In this document: positions 20,008 to 29,094 of the stretch, piece after piece
How the letters are laid out: every line of letters starts with the position of its first letter
Position numbering within the stretch: position 1 is the stretch's first letter
NCBI RefSeq assembly: GCF_023546765.1
Contig: NZ_CP097484.1
Coordinates: forward strand, 1,491,501-1,555,500
Direction of reading: 5' to 3'
From: Methylobacterium tardum
GTDB taxonomy: Bacteria > Pseudomonadota > Alphaproteobacteria > Rhizobiales > Beijerinckiaceae
Length of the DNA stretch: 64,000 nt
Notes under the pieces: generated by a model
Databases searched by the model: none
Told to the model about the DNA's origin: nothing
Seen by the model: only the letters and a program-made list of their open reading frames with translations
Made by a program: the position numbers and the translations under genes

Positions 20008-22196
20008 TCAGACCCGGTAATGCGCCGAGTTCCGTGACAGGTTGATGTTGTAGTAGGGGTCCGCGCGCAACTCGGGGCCCCAGCGATCCAGCATGGTCAG
20101 CACCTCGCCCTCGAAGCGCTTCTGCTTCTCGGGCGTGTCCTCGGCGCCGCGGCTCTTCGACTCGTGGTGGATCAGCTTGGCGAAGGGCGTCCAGACGATC
20201 CGGTAGCCGGCCCGGCGGACCTTGAGGCAGAGATCGACGTCGTTGAAGGCGACCTTCAGGTCGACCGCGTCGAAACCGCCGACCTCGCTGAAGACCTCGG
20301 CCCGCATGGCCAGGCACGCGCCGGTGACCGCCGAGACCTCGTGGGCGATGACCATCCGGCAGAAATAGCCCGGATCCGCGTCCGCAACGCCGAGATGGCT
20401 GTGGCCGGCGACGCCCCCGATCCCGAGGACGATGCCGCCGTGCTGGATCGTGTGGTCCGGATAGAGCAGCTTCGCCCCGACGGCGCCGATCTCCGGGCGG
20501 ACCGCGTGGCGGACCAACTCGGCGAGCCAGCCGGGCTCAAGCACCTCGATGTCGTTGTTGAGGAACAGGAGCACCGCGCCGGTCGCCGCGGCGGCGCCCC
20601 GGTTCGATAGATCCGAGAAGTTGAAGGCGCCCGGCACCGGGACGATGCGCACCCGGGGATCGCCCCGGTAGCGGGCGAACAGGGCGGCGGTCTCGGGCTC
20701 GCGGCTGTCGTTGTCGACGATCACCACCTCGATATCGGGGTAGTCGGTCGCGCCGAGCAGCCCGTCGAGGGTCACTGACAGGATCTCGGCCCGGTCCCGG
20801 GTCGGGATGATCGCGGAGACCCGCGGCGGCGGTGTCGGCAGCGGCCGGATCAGGCGGTTGAAGCCGCCGGGACCGCGCTCCGCCCGGCCGCCCCAGGGGG
20901 CCACGACCTCCTCCAGGGCCCGCAGGCGCGCCGCCTCGGCCCGGGCGAGCGACCGGTCCGAGAAGGTGCCGGAGCCCTGTGCGGCGCGCCAGTGATAGAG
21001 CACCCGTGGGATGTGGCGGATGCGGCCGGGGTCGAGCCCGTCGGTCAGCCGCAGCAGCAGGTCGTGATCCTGGCTGCCCTCGAAGCCCGGACGCAGACCG
21101 CCGACCGCCCGCAGGGCGTCGGTCCGCACCACCGTGAGGTGGTTGATGTAATTCTGCGCGTAGAGCAGCTCACGGTCGAAGCCCGATTTGAAATGCGGGT
21201 CGAACCGGCGGCCGCGCCCGTCGATCTTATCCTCGTCGCTGTAGATCAGCACGAGATCCGGATCGCGGCGGAGCGCCCGGGCGACCTCGTAGAGCGCGTC
21301 CTCGGTCAGCGCGTCGTCATGGTCCATGAAGGCGCAGACCACGCCGCGGGCCGGCCCAGCGCGTCGTTGGTCGCGCGGGCGATGTGGCCGTTCTCGGGGC
21401 GGGTGAGGACGCGGATGCGCGGGTCGGCCTCGGCCGCCTTGGCGAGGATCCGCGGGACCGCCGGGCGCGTCGAGGCGTCGTCCACGACGCAGAGCTCCCA
21501 ATGCGGGTAAAGCTGCGCGCGCAGCGACGCCAGGGCGGCCCGCAGCACCTTCGGGTCGGGGTTGTGCACCGGCATCAGCACGGAGATCAGCGGCGGGTCG
21601 GCCCAGTCGGCGATCTCGGCGGCGATCCCGTCCCGCTCCGCACGGCGCAGCGCATGGGTCCCGAGCCAGGCCTCGTAGCCGGTCACCCGCCGGTGGCGCA
21701 GGGCCCGCCCGAGGAAGCCCCGCGCGCGCACCTTCTTGCCGAGGACGCGCCACGTGAGCGCCTGTGCGGTCAGGCCGGGCTCGCGCATCAGGCCGCGCAG
21801 GGCCAGGACCGGTCGGGCGAGGCGGCGCACCGAGATCCGGCGCAGCCGGGCCGGAACCCGTCCGGCCGGATCGGCCACGCGCAGCTCGACGATGTTGCCG
21901 GGCAGGCGGCCGATCCACGCGAAGGCGCCCCCGCCCCGCGCCTCCTGCGGCAGCAGCGATCCCGGACGCCCGTCCGGCCCGACGAAGCTGATATCCGGGA
22001 CCGTATCGCGGCCCTCGGCCGGGTCGTTGGACAGCGTGATCTCGACCCAGCGATCCGCCAGGTCCGGCAGCGCGACGCGCAGCCCGTCCGGCGCGGCCCG
22101 GGCCGGCAGGGTGCGGCGCGCGCGCCAGAGCCCGGTCAGGTGCGCCGGCGGGAGGCGAGGTTCGGGCGCCTCCGGCCCGGTGGAGCGCACCCTCAA
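20008..22196 (-). CDS. Two-domain family-2 glycosyltransferase; frameshift as read
   Basis: A ~729-residue protein with a ~180-residue N-terminal region, a first GT2 domain (ISVLMPVHNPDPKVLRAAL, then VVDDAS) and a second GT2 domain (VSAIIPTRDRAEIL, VIVDNDS, LLFLNNDIEVLEPGW and a C-terminal HHESKSRG). The frame breaks inside the first domain at ~21351: one half ends ...ATNDALG and the other begins RGVVCAFMDHDDAL. Adding one C there (G on the coding strand) restores a continuous enzyme, so I suspect a sequence error. The TTG start overlaps the TGA of the upstream gene (TTGA), indicating translational coupling. Likely role: extracellular or lipopolysaccharide glycan synthesis; sugar specificity unknown. 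Confidence 0.8.
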
Positions 22197-23236
22197 CTCC
22201 AGCTCTTGTCGACCGAGGCCTTCACGGCGTCCGACATGGCCACATCGAACACGATCATCTCCTCGACCGCCTTGACGGACCGGAGGCGCTCGGCCAGCGC
22301 CTGGGTCTCGGCGGGTATTGCGGGCAGGACCGGGATCGGCGCGGCGATGCCGAGTCGGTCGAACAGGGTCGACGCGAAGGCGGGAAACCGGGTCTTGTGC
22401 CCGACGATGCCGACCCGGGCGAGGATCTCGATCGCCGCGATGGAATTGCCCGGATGCAGCCGGTCCTCCGGCATGCGGGTTCCGAGCTGGCGCGTCAGGG
22501 GGTTGTAGAGCAGCCGGTAGGCGGATTCCGGCAGCATGCGGAAGAACCGTTTGAGGCTTTTCACGTCGGTGAAGTCGTACTCGTCCGCGAAGGCCGCGGC
22601 CTCGGCGAGGGGCCCCAGGCGCCAGCTGCGCGCGGGATCGGCGGCGTCGCCGGCCCGCGCCTTCAGCCAGAGCATGCGGGTCGCCATCTCAATCTGCGGC
22701 TCCTGCAGCAGGATCGCGGTGATCATCAGGTCCGGCGTCAGGAAGTTCTCGTAGCGCGGGATCGTCACGGCTCCGGACAGGAAGGCCGACGGGGCGGCCG
22801 GGCCGGTCAGCACGCAGGTCAGGATCTCGTCCGGCAGCTTGTGGACGCCGAAGTAGCAGTGCTGGAAATGCGGGAAGAGCGCGGCCTGGAGGACGGCCTC
22901 CGGCTCGATGCCGGTGTTGATCAGCATCGTGCGCAGCCGCACCCGCCCCTCGGGCGGCACGCGCCGGTAGACCAGGACGTTGGTATCGGCGTCGTAGAGC
23001 TCCAGCCGCGGAATCTCGGGCAGCCCCGGCACCTCGTCGGGGGAGACCATGAAGGTGCATTGACCGGTCGCGTGCCAGCCATTGCGCTTGAAGACCTCGT
23101 CGGTGAAGCGGGCCGGGATCTCGGCCACGCGTCGCCCGTCGACCGAGACCACGACCCGGCTGATGGCGAGGGGATTGTCCGGCACGATCCAGCCGCGGAT
23201 CGAGTCACCCTGATCATGGTCGATGAAGTAGCGCAT
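22193..23236 (-). CDS. Hypothetical protein coupled to a glycosyltransferase
   Basis: Function not recognised. About 347 residues from the ATG at 23236 (MRYFIDHDQGDSIRGW...), with alternative ATGs at 23317 and 23338 whose added residues are low-complexity. The first ~130 residues look like beta-rich repeats (VVVSVDGRRVAEIPARF, IPRLELYDADTNVLVYRRV), and the remainder is helical with conserved-looking FPHFQHCYFGVHKLPDE. It has no signal peptide or membrane segment. Its stop overlaps the glycosyltransferase start, so the two probably act together in surface-glycan assembly; that is inference from context only. Confidence 0.65.
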   Translation of the reverse strand: MRYFIDHDQGDSIRGWIVPDNPLAISRVVVSVDGRRVAEIPARFTDEVFKRNGWHATGQCTFMVSPDEVPGLPEIPRLELYDADTNVLVYRRVPPEGRVRLRTMLINTGIEPEAVLQAALFPHFQHCYFGVHKLPDEILTCVLTGPAAPSAFLSGAVTIPRYENFLTPDLMITAILLQEPQIEMATRMLWLKARAGDAADPARSWRLGPLAEAAAFADEYDFTDVKSLKRFFRMLPESAYRLLYNPLTRQLGTRMPEDRLHPGNSIAAIEILARVGIVGHKTRFPAFASTLFDRLGIAAPIPVLPAIPAETQALAERLRSVKAVEEMIVFDVAMSDAVKASVDKSWS

Positions 23237-23454
23237 GTCCCGTAGCGTGAGGCGGCGGCGCGCCGGCGCCCTGTGTGGTGGCGCGGCCGGATGCCGAGCG
23301 GCAGGCCCATAGCGCATTTTTCCGTCGGCGTGCACCATGACGGCGCCGACCGGCGGGATCGGCGATTGCGGCTCCCCGCGGCCAGGAACCGCTTGCGCGC
23401 GCGCCGGGCAGCCGCTATAGGCCCCGCCCACCGGAGCACGAACGGCTCCGGCCC

Positions 23455-23498
23455 GGGCGCGTAGCTCAGCGGGAGGACACTACCTTGACAGGGTAGTC
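23455..23498 (+). pseudogene. tRNA-Val(GAC) 5' fragment
   Basis: GGGCGCGTAGCTCAGCGGGA begins a tRNA acceptor and D arm, followed by a perfect 5-bp anticodon stem (CTACC/GGTAG) with the loop TTGACAG, anticodon GAC. After the anticodon arm the tRNA similarity ends: there is no variable loop, T arm or 3' acceptor strand. The D stem is also altered (GAGGACAC instead of GAGAGCAC). It lies 80 nt upstream of an intact tRNA with the same anticodon. Confidence 0.7.
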
Positions 23499-23577
23499 GA
23501 TACTCCTCATAAGTCGCTGAGATACATGGACTATTTCGATGGCTTCCAGGTTCGGCGAGCCTGATTGCGGTCGATGA

Positions 23578-23652
23578 GGAGACGTAGCACAGCGGTAGTG
23601 CATTCCCTTGACATGGGAAAGGTCACAGGTTCGATCCCTGTCGTCTCCACCA
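23578..23652 (+). tRNA. tRNA-Val (anticodon GAC)
   Basis: Full cloverleaf: acceptor stem GGAGACG/CGTCTCC, D arm TAGCACAGCGGTAGTGC, anticodon stem TTCCC/GGGAA with loop TTGACAT (anticodon GAC), T arm CAGG-TTCGATC-CCTG and an encoded CCA end. It reads valine GUC and GUU codons. Confidence 0.95.
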
Positions 23653-23783
23653 CTCAACGCTCTGATGGCACTAGGTTTTTCCAGAGCGGCGTCCCAAGAG
23701 ACATCATTGAAGGTTGACTGAACCGAGAGCGGGTTTGCCGAACCCGTCGCGCCTGATGGGCGGCTCGGTGCCAGGTTGGCGGG

Positions 23784-24026
23784 TCAGCGCGGCGTGTCAC
23801 CGCCCCGCCCACACCCGTCCCAGGTAGGGACCGGCGGTTCGAGGGGCGCGACAGGCGTGCTCTCGACGAGCAGCGCCAGCATCGCAGTGCGTGAGTTGAG
23901 CAGGATGGCCGGCGGCTCGCCCGTGATGAGGCGCCAGCGTTCGACGAAGACGGCCGTCGGCAGATCGGCCACCGCACCCGCGCTGGACGTCGAGCAGCCC
24001 GGTAGCGTCTGCGCGGGTATAGCCAT
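23784..24026 (-). CDS. Small hypothetical protein (80 aa)
   Basis: An 80-residue frame whose central segment (VFVERWRLITGEPPAILL, then a MLALLVE helix) has ordinary protein character, with a Pro-rich C-terminus. No signal peptide is obvious. It sits just after the tRNA-Val gene at the start of a stretch of small accessory genes. The opposite-strand frame is Arg/Pro-rich and looks like a shadow. Function unknown; coding status moderately likely. Confidence 0.45.
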   Translation of the reverse strand: MAIPAQTLPGCSTSSAGAVADLPTAVFVERWRLITGEPPAILLNSRTAMLALLVESTPVAPLEPPVPTWDGCGRGGDTPR

Positions 24027-24403
24027 GCGCTCTGAACGGACACAGGCCGCGTTCGGCCCAATTCATCCGGCTGAGATGGTGAAAAGGTCGTTCCCGCGAT
24101 CGTCTCTGGAACGGTTCGCCGCCGGGCGTGCCGGGCTGCGCCCGCGCCTTCGGGCTACGAAAAACCGCGTCCCGTCTCCCGCACGCGACGCGGTGTCTGC
24201 GCGACAAGCACCAGACCGGTGGTGGCCGCCGGACACCCCAGAGGCGGAGAGGGTCACCCGCCCGTCCTCGGCCACTGGCGCGCGTGATCCGCGGCCGACA
24301 GCCCTCACCCCAAGATCAGGTCACGGTGCAGGTCGTGACGGAGTCCGACCGCGCAGGAATGCAGGACATCCCGGTGGCATGGACAATCATAAAGACAGCT
24401 GGA
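24027..24403. other. Noncoding or uncertain stretch
   Basis: No frame here has convincing coding character or a good ribosome binding site. I see no repeat, tRNA or terminator. Confidence 0.4.
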
Positions 24404-24721
24404 TCAGCGATAGCAGCTCACGGCCTCTGGCTCGGCAGAGCGCAGGGATTTTAGAGCCGCCTCTGTGAGAGCTGCTTGGACTGCGAGCGCAATCAGTTCC
24501 TGCTTTCGATCGACACCTTGCTTGATACGATATGCGATCTCGAAAGCCACATGGTTCCGCAACAAATGTCTCGGAGCCACAGAAAGCTTGTCTATGTAAT
24601 TGTCGATGAAATCTGCGGCCGTGACATACGCGTCTTGAGCAAGCTGAACCTGATCGGGTCTCATCGTTGCCGCCATCGCTACCCAGTCATAGCGTTTCGA
24701 TCCCGTTTGTGCCGGCCACAT
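24404..24721 (-). CDS. Hypothetical protein, lower GC
   Basis: A 105-residue helical protein (PDQVQLAQDAYVTAADFIDNY and HVAFEIAYRIKQGVDRKQEL are typical stretches). It starts at the ATG at 24721; a TTG five codons earlier and ATGs at 24676 and 24664 are alternatives, and none has a strong ribosome binding site. Base composition is lower in GC than the surroundings, consistent with recent acquisition. No domain recognised; no membrane segment. Confidence 0.5.
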   Translation of the reverse strand: MWPAQTGSKRYDWVAMAATMRPDQVQLAQDAYVTAADFIDNYIDKLSVAPRHLLRNHVAFEIAYRIKQGVDRKQELIALAVQAALTEAALKSLRSAEPEAVSCYR

Positions 24722-24736
24722 CTTGATTAAAGTCAA

Positions 24737-25181
24737 TCTTGCCGAAATTCGAAGCGTGGTAAGTTACGGACTGTCACAGGGTCCGACACGGGTGTTACGC
24801 CGGCCTGACGATGTCACGCGCGTTCCAGGCCTCGGCGAGCCGCTCGCAAGCCCGCCTCCGGCGCCGGTCGCCGGCGCGCCGCCAGCACGGACTGCGAGTG
24901 GGACATTGTCGCTCCCACCGCCTGCGGAAACGAGCGCTCCGACGCCGCCAACAAAGTCTTGGGTGGCGTGCGCGTCGGAGAAGAGGCAGAGCGGCAAGGA
25001 GGAGCGGCGAGAGAGCTGGCAGCCCCGGCAGGACGCAGCCCTGAATGCAATAAACGCGGGCTATATACCTTAGCGAGCACCTGCCGACGCGTTCGAAAAC
25101 TGACGAAAACCGGCTGGCCTCTTGTGAAGCCCGGCTGTTTCCGCGACCATCGGCCGGCGAGCAGCACCGATGGAGTGTGCG
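24737..25181. other. 445-bp stretch without a supported gene
   Basis: Several long frames cross this region on both strands, but all are Arg/Pro/Ala-rich and lack ribosome binding sites. I see no RNA gene or repeat. Confidence 0.4.
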
Positions 25182-25484
25182 ATGACGCCGGACGAGGCCA
25201 AGACGCTCAGCAACACGATCCAGGATTTGGCCGACGTCGCCGGAGGACGGGCCGCGCTGCACCTCAAGATGGCGACGATCTTCTTTGCAACGGAACTGAT
25301 TCGCGCCCTCGTGGAGCGCCAGGCTCTGGCGTCCTCGGACATCGTCGAAGTCTGCGACGCGCTCGACCGGCGGGCCATGCGGCTGGCGCAGGACCTGCCC
25401 CGGGCGGCGCAGGACATGGCGGAGATGTCCGCCTCGGTGCGCGCGGAGATCACGGGCCAAGTCGGCAACGTCGTGTTGAGCTGA
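25182..25484 (+). CDS. Small helical hypothetical protein (100 aa)
   Basis: A 100-residue, largely helical protein (MTPDEAKTLSNTIQDLADVA..., ALVERQALASSDIVEVCDALDR, then a Met/Ala-rich helix). A GGAG ribosome binding site seven nt upstream favours the ATG at 25182 over one four codons earlier. No signal peptide or membrane segment. It does not match a family I can name. Confidence 0.65.
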   Translation: MTPDEAKTLSNTIQDLADVAGGRAALHLKMATIFFATELIRALVERQALASSDIVEVCDALDRRAMRLAQDLPRAAQDMAEMSASVRAEITGQVGNVVLS

Positions 25485-25609
25485 CGCGCGCCCGGTGCTG
25501 GCCCACAGGAGGACGACCCTGCGCATGGCCGGCGCCGAGCGGCCCGCGCGCATGCCGGCCGCGGCGCGCGGACGGTTCCGGTGCGCGGCAGCGGCGTGCC
25601 GGGCCGGCT

Positions 25610-25741
25610 TCAGACGAAGTGTGCGGGCAGCGCCATGAACTGCGCATACTGGACCAAGGCGAACGCCAAGCTGCCCACCATTGTCCAACCGACCGCACGA
25701 TCGGTCGCGTTCATTCCCTTGGTCATCGCGCTCTTGGCCAT
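25610..25741 (-). CDS. Single-pass membrane peptide (43 aa)
   Basis: A 43-residue peptide with a short basic head (MAKSAMTKGMNATDRAVG) and one membrane helix (WTMVGSLAFALVQYAQFMAL). A strong GAGGGG ribosome binding site lies seven nt before the ATG, which is what decides this short start over the longer open frame. Function unknown. One of several such peptides in this interval. Confidence 0.55.
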   Translation of the reverse strand: MAKSAMTKGMNATDRAVGWTMVGSLAFALVQYAQFMALPAHFV

Positions 25742-25900
25742 CCGGCATCCCCTCGGTTCAGCGGCCGCTGCCCGGCTGCCCTGGGGGAAAGTATGGTCAA
25801 GCTCGATGTCGCGGTGATTGCGTCGCGTGTTGCGTCGGCGATTGCGCGTCATGCCGACCCCGCGCCGCCAGCGGCGAGGGCGGGGCGGCGTGAACGCGCT

Positions 25901-26167
25901 TCAATGGCCCGGGATCGGCGCTTCCAGGGCGGACGGGCCCTGCCGCACGATGCGGCCCATCGGAGCATCCGACCAGTTCTGATCCGGCTGCGGCATCGCC
26001 CAAGCCAGCGCCGCGATGGCGGCAAAGCAAAAGCCGACGCAGAGCAGCGCTGCCACGATCTGGCCGGCCGGCGCGCGCTGATGCCAAGCGCGCTCGACCA
26101 AGACAGAACCGGCGCCCCACGTCGCGACGATGAGGAGCGGGAAGAGACCCGTCAGCATCGCGTTCAT
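25901..26167 (-). CDS. Two-helix membrane protein (88 aa)
   Basis: An 88-residue protein with two hydrophobic helices (about residues 4-24 and 34-57) and a hydrophilic C-terminal tail, so both ends are probably on the same side of the membrane. Its ATG overlaps the stop of the gene at 26164-26433 as ATGA, so the two are translationally coupled and probably interact. No family recognised. Confidence 0.6.
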   Translation of the reverse strand: MNAMLTGLFPLLIVATWGAGSVLVERAWHQRAPAGQIVAALLCVGFCFAAIAALAWAMPQPDQNWSDAPMGRIVRQGPSALEAPIPGH

Positions 26168-26433
26168 CGGCCGGCTCCCTCAGCGGCCAGCGATCTGGAG
26201 AAACGCGCCGAGATCGAGAGAGTCGGACGACGGCGATCCGATATCAGCTCTGTCGCCGACGGGCGGGGAGGGGCCTGCCACGCCGCCACCGTGCTTGCGG
26301 TTCCGAAGAACGCGAGTCCGAGGCACGCACAATCGAAGGCTATTGTGCGTCGGGAGGGATGTCGGACCGCGCGCTCATGAGCCAGCACAGGGCGTGCTGC
26401 GGTCCGGGTTGTCGTGGCCTGATCCCTGAGCAT
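26164..26433 (-). CDS. Single-pass membrane protein (89 aa)
   Basis: An 89-residue protein: a basic N-terminal third, one hydrophobic segment (FDCACLGLAFFGTASTVAAW, about residues 32-51) and a Ser/Arg-rich tail. GGAGGG sits five nt before the ATG, a strong start signal that overrides the longer open frame. First gene of a two-gene operon with the coupled membrane protein downstream. Unknown function. Confidence 0.6.
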   Translation of the reverse strand: MLRDQATTTRTAARPVLAHERAVRHPSRRTIAFDCACLGLAFFGTASTVAAWQAPPRPSATELISDRRRPTLSISARFSRSLAAEGAGR

Positions 26434-26735
26434 GATGCCCTCCGTCCTGCCGCTGTATTGCGGGCTCAGATGGAGGCGTAAGGGCTCCGACTTACAGGGC
26501 CATGTCCTGTCTGTTGCAGCTGAAATCTGCGCCGCTCGAAGTGTTCGCCGTTGCAATCTGCCGAATGAGCCGCCTTGAGCTGCGGAACACCCAGGGCCGC
26601 CCGCACTCGGACGGTCATCGTAGCGGCCACCGGGTTACGCGGCCGTGCATCCCGAACGGTCGCGCCGCGCGGCACGCTGTCCCCGTGGCGGGTCCTGGGG
26701 CGATCGACCGGACCGGCAGGACCATGCCGGGTCGT

Positions 26736-27095
26736 TCACATCGTCGGATGCGAGGCCGGCGGTACCCACGGGTGCGAGGCCTCGTGCTGCCAGGTGGGAT
26801 GACGCGCATCCAGCGTCACGTGCCGGCCGACATACACGGTCGCGAGGAAGCCCAGCAGCAGGATCAAGGCCAGAGTCACGGCGTCCGGATGTTTGCGCGC
26901 ACCATGGATGCCGACGCAGCCCAGCGTGAAGGCTGCCGCCAGGACGAGGGATACGAGCGTGTCGCGCGACATCGGGAACACCGCCATGCGTGTCGAAGCC
27001 GCTCCTTCGCGTGCCGCCTCGCCGACGCGGGCGGCACGAAGCTGCAGGGAGTAGACGTTCGAGACCGCCTCAAACATCCCGACATGCCCCGGCAA
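26736..27095 (-). CDS. Small membrane protein (up to 119 aa)
   Basis: The convincing part is the last ~80 residues: two hydrophobic helices (SLVLAAAFTLGCVGI and TLALILLLGFLATVYVG) and a His/Pro/Trp-rich tail. The first ~36 residues may be real or may be upstream sequence, because an internal ATG (MAVFPMSRD) could serve as the start. No family recognised. Confidence 0.5.
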   Translation of the reverse strand: MPGHVGMFEAVSNVYSLQLRAARVGEAAREGAASTRMAVFPMSRDTLVSLVLAAAFTLGCVGIHGARKHPDAVTLALILLLGFLATVYVGRHVTLDARHPTWQHEASHPWVPPASHPTM

Positions 27096-27398
27096 CCATC
27101 CGCCCCGGCCTCACGCCGACGCTGCGGGAAACAGGACGAAAGGCGCTCCGCAGCCACTCCCGCCGCCGCGCCGGCGACGCCATCCGCGCGCCGCACGAGC
27201 CCATCGCTGACCCGTCCAACCCGGGCACGAAGAGTGTCGTGCCTGTGATCCCGCCTGCCCGCGCCGCGGCGCGTGGCGGGAGATCGGGGCGAACCCGCCC
27301 GGCACGGATGAGGGCAGCCCCCACGCTTCAGCCTGCGCCAGGCGCGTCACCGCGAGCGCTTCACGGGACGGGGCGGCCTCACCCGAACCGGGGATGGA
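27096..27398. other. 303-bp stretch without a supported gene
   Basis: Only Arg/Gly/Pro-rich frames of no coding character are seen; no repeat or RNA gene. Confidence 0.35.
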
Positions 27399-27665
27399 TC
27401 ACGATGCAGCCTCGGCATCCGTGAACACCACGCCGAACCGTGCGCCGGTACGCCTGACGACGGCACAGCGCCGCGATCCCTGGTCGATCGCCGTCACCAG
27501 GGTGAATGTCTCCGGCACGGCATCATCCTCGCCGGCCTCGACCAGGGCGCCGGTATCGGACATGTTCCAGACAAGGCACCGCAGCCGCCTGCCGTGACCT
27601 TCGGCGACGATGTGTCCGGCGCTGAAGCACTCTGTTCTGCCTGAAAGGCGTTTTTCGCTCGACAT
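27399..27665 (-). CDS. PilZ-domain protein
   Basis: An 88-residue single PilZ domain: RLSGRTECFSAGHIVAEGHG, then the beta-strand segment CLVWNMSDTGALVEAG corresponding to the (D/N)xSxxG motif (here N-M-S-D-T-G), and a C-terminal GARFGVVF. PilZ domains bind cyclic di-GMP. The N-terminal RxxxR part of the motif is only partly recognisable, so binding is not assured. AGGAGT precedes the ATG at 27665; an ATG ten codons earlier is possible. Stand-alone cytoplasmic PilZ proteins usually modulate motility or exopolysaccharide; no partner is encoded nearby. Confidence 0.75.
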   Translation of the reverse strand: MSSEKRLSGRTECFSAGHIVAEGHGRRLRCLVWNMSDTGALVEAGEDDAVPETFTLVTAIDQGSRRCAVVRRTGARFGVVFTDAEAAS

Positions 27666-27797
27666 CCTGACTCCTGACGCGGCCGAGGGTATCAAAATAG
27701 ATCCTCTCCTCAGAACCCGTTAGGATCAGATTTCGATCGATTAAATCTCTCGCACTACGCTTAATTGAAAACAAATACCGACGATCAACCTGCTCAT

Positions 27798-28010
27798 CTA
27801 AACCGTGATATCCACCAGGCGCCGCTGCGAACCTGGCTGTGGTCGCCCGGCATCCCGCTCCAGCGCAAGGGTGTCGGAGAGGCGTGGGATCTCGACCGAA
27901 ACGGTATGCGGACGCGGATCACGCGCGAGCGCCGCGTCGCGACGCGCGGACTGGATCATCTCCGTCGCACGGACCACGCCGACCGTGTTGATCGAGGTAG
28001 ACATCGTCAT
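27798..28010 (-). CDS. Small hypothetical protein (70 aa)
   Basis: A 70-residue hydrophilic protein (MTMSTSINTVGVVRATEMIQ..., RRDAALARDPRPHTVSVEIPRL split around the middle). GGGGAG lies ten nt before the ATG. No hydrophobic segment. Coding character is reasonable, but the family is not recognised. Confidence 0.45.
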   Translation of the reverse strand: MTMSTSINTVGVVRATEMIQSARRDAALARDPRPHTVSVEIPRLSDTLALERDAGRPQPGSQRRLVDITV

Positions 28011-28115
28011 GACTCGAATCTCCCCGCTCAGATCCTGAGCATGCGATCCCTGACCAGAGCGTTCGGTGGATCCCGCCAATTCGACGGATCCGCCCGGATC
28101 GGCCTCGGCAGGCTC

Positions 28116-28274
28116 TCAACCCTCCGCCTTGTCGCCCTGGCCCTGTTTGGCCCCGCCATTCGGGTCCGTGCTGTCCTCGCCTGACACCGAGCCGCTGCCA
28201 TGACCCTGTGGGGTCAGACGCGGGCGGTCAGGCGTGAGGTCTTCGGGTTTCGTTCCCTTCGAGTCATCGGCCAT
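28116..28274 (-). CDS. Small disordered hydrophilic protein (52 aa)
   Basis: A 52-residue protein composed almost entirely of Asp, Gly, Lys, Pro, Ser and Thr (MADDSKGTKPEDLTPDRPRL...), predicted disordered, of the kind seen in stress-related small proteins. AGGAGG is placed seven nt before this ATG and only one nt before another two codons upstream, which decides the start. Confidence 0.55.
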   Translation of the reverse strand: MADDSKGTKPEDLTPDRPRLTPQGHGSGSVSGEDSTDPNGGAKQGQGDKAEG

Positions 28275-28503
28275 GGTCATGCCTCCTGCGAGGCGAACCG
28301 TGTTGGACGGCAAACGGTTCGAACCGTGCTGCGACGAGGGTCGAAGGCGCGGAACGGGGACGCGGCGGCGAATCACCGCCGCCATCGCGCGGGTCAATGC
28401 TCGCGGCTGCCCCCAAGGTCCGCCCAAGCGTTCGGATCGACCGGCTCTGGAGCAGGATCAGCAGAGACAGCGGCCCGGAGGCGCGCGGCCGCGGGGCGCT
28501 CCG

Positions 28504-28722
28504 CTACCGCAGTTCGATACGAGCGAGCGCCCTTTGGCGCACCCGACAGGCCCAATGCGAAGGCGACCAGGGGCCGACGCTTCGGCCGCCCGATCGACGG
28601 GGGCCGCAGGCCGCGTCCAACGCGTCCAGCATCGCCGAGGCAGCCGCCATCAGGACCAGCGCAGAGACCGATCCGATCGAGATGATGAAGAAGATCGTTG
28701 CGACGACTTGTGGAGCGGTCAT
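28504..28722 (-). CDS. Single-pass membrane protein (72 aa)
   Basis: A 72-residue protein with one long hydrophobic segment near its start (VVATIFFIISIGSVSALVLM, about residues 5-24) and a basic, Arg/Ser-rich tail. GAGGTC precedes the ATG at 28722 by six nt. The tail is low complexity, so the exact C-terminus is the least certain part. Unknown function. Confidence 0.5.
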   Translation of the reverse strand: MTAPQVVATIFFIISIGSVSALVLMAAASAMLDALDAACGPRRSGGRSVGPWSPSHWACRVRQRALARIELR

Positions 28723-29024
28723 AGCGGACCTCGCCGGGCGTTTTCGGGCCAGGCCAAACACTTATGGCTGCCGAGGCCGCAACCGCGTGCGGGCGAACAC
28801 GCTCCGCATCGCAGCCGCGGGGCCGGGGAGGGGGCAGCGCGTTCCGACATCCTGACGTCGCGTGAGGCTGCGACGTGCGGGCCGCTCCGAGACGCACGTC
28901 CGCAACCGGGTCGACGCCCCCGGGCCTGCGCCGGCCACGGGCCGCGCCGCGCGTCCAACGAAGCGGGCCGCGGACGAACCGAAAATTGCCTTCGTTAAGC
29001 GTCCGGTACTACACGATCCTTCTA

Positions 29025-29040
29025 TTAACGGTTTGTTAAC
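29025..29040 (+). promoter_or_regulatory. CtrA-type binding site
   Basis: TTAACGGTTTGTTAAC is an exact match to TTAA-N7-TTAAC, the consensus of the alphaproteobacterial cell-cycle regulator CtrA. It lies 55 nt upstream of the GTG of the first coiled-coil gene, inside an AT-rich island in otherwise GC-rich DNA. Match to the consensus is seen; binding is inferred. Confidence 0.6.
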
Positions 29041-29094
29041 CATTTTAAACGGTTTAGTCAGCTTAGATTTTTGGGGGCATGGAGTACGGGTTCC

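Noticed and set aside
23776..24468. 230-codon plus-strand frame after the tRNA
   Set aside because: Arg/Pro/Ser-rich low-complexity translation without a ribosome binding site; a minus-strand frame in the same place looks better.
24795..25748. 317-codon minus-strand frame
   Set aside because: It runs antisense through the better-supported gene at 25182-25484, and its translation is Arg/His-rich with no recognisable fold.
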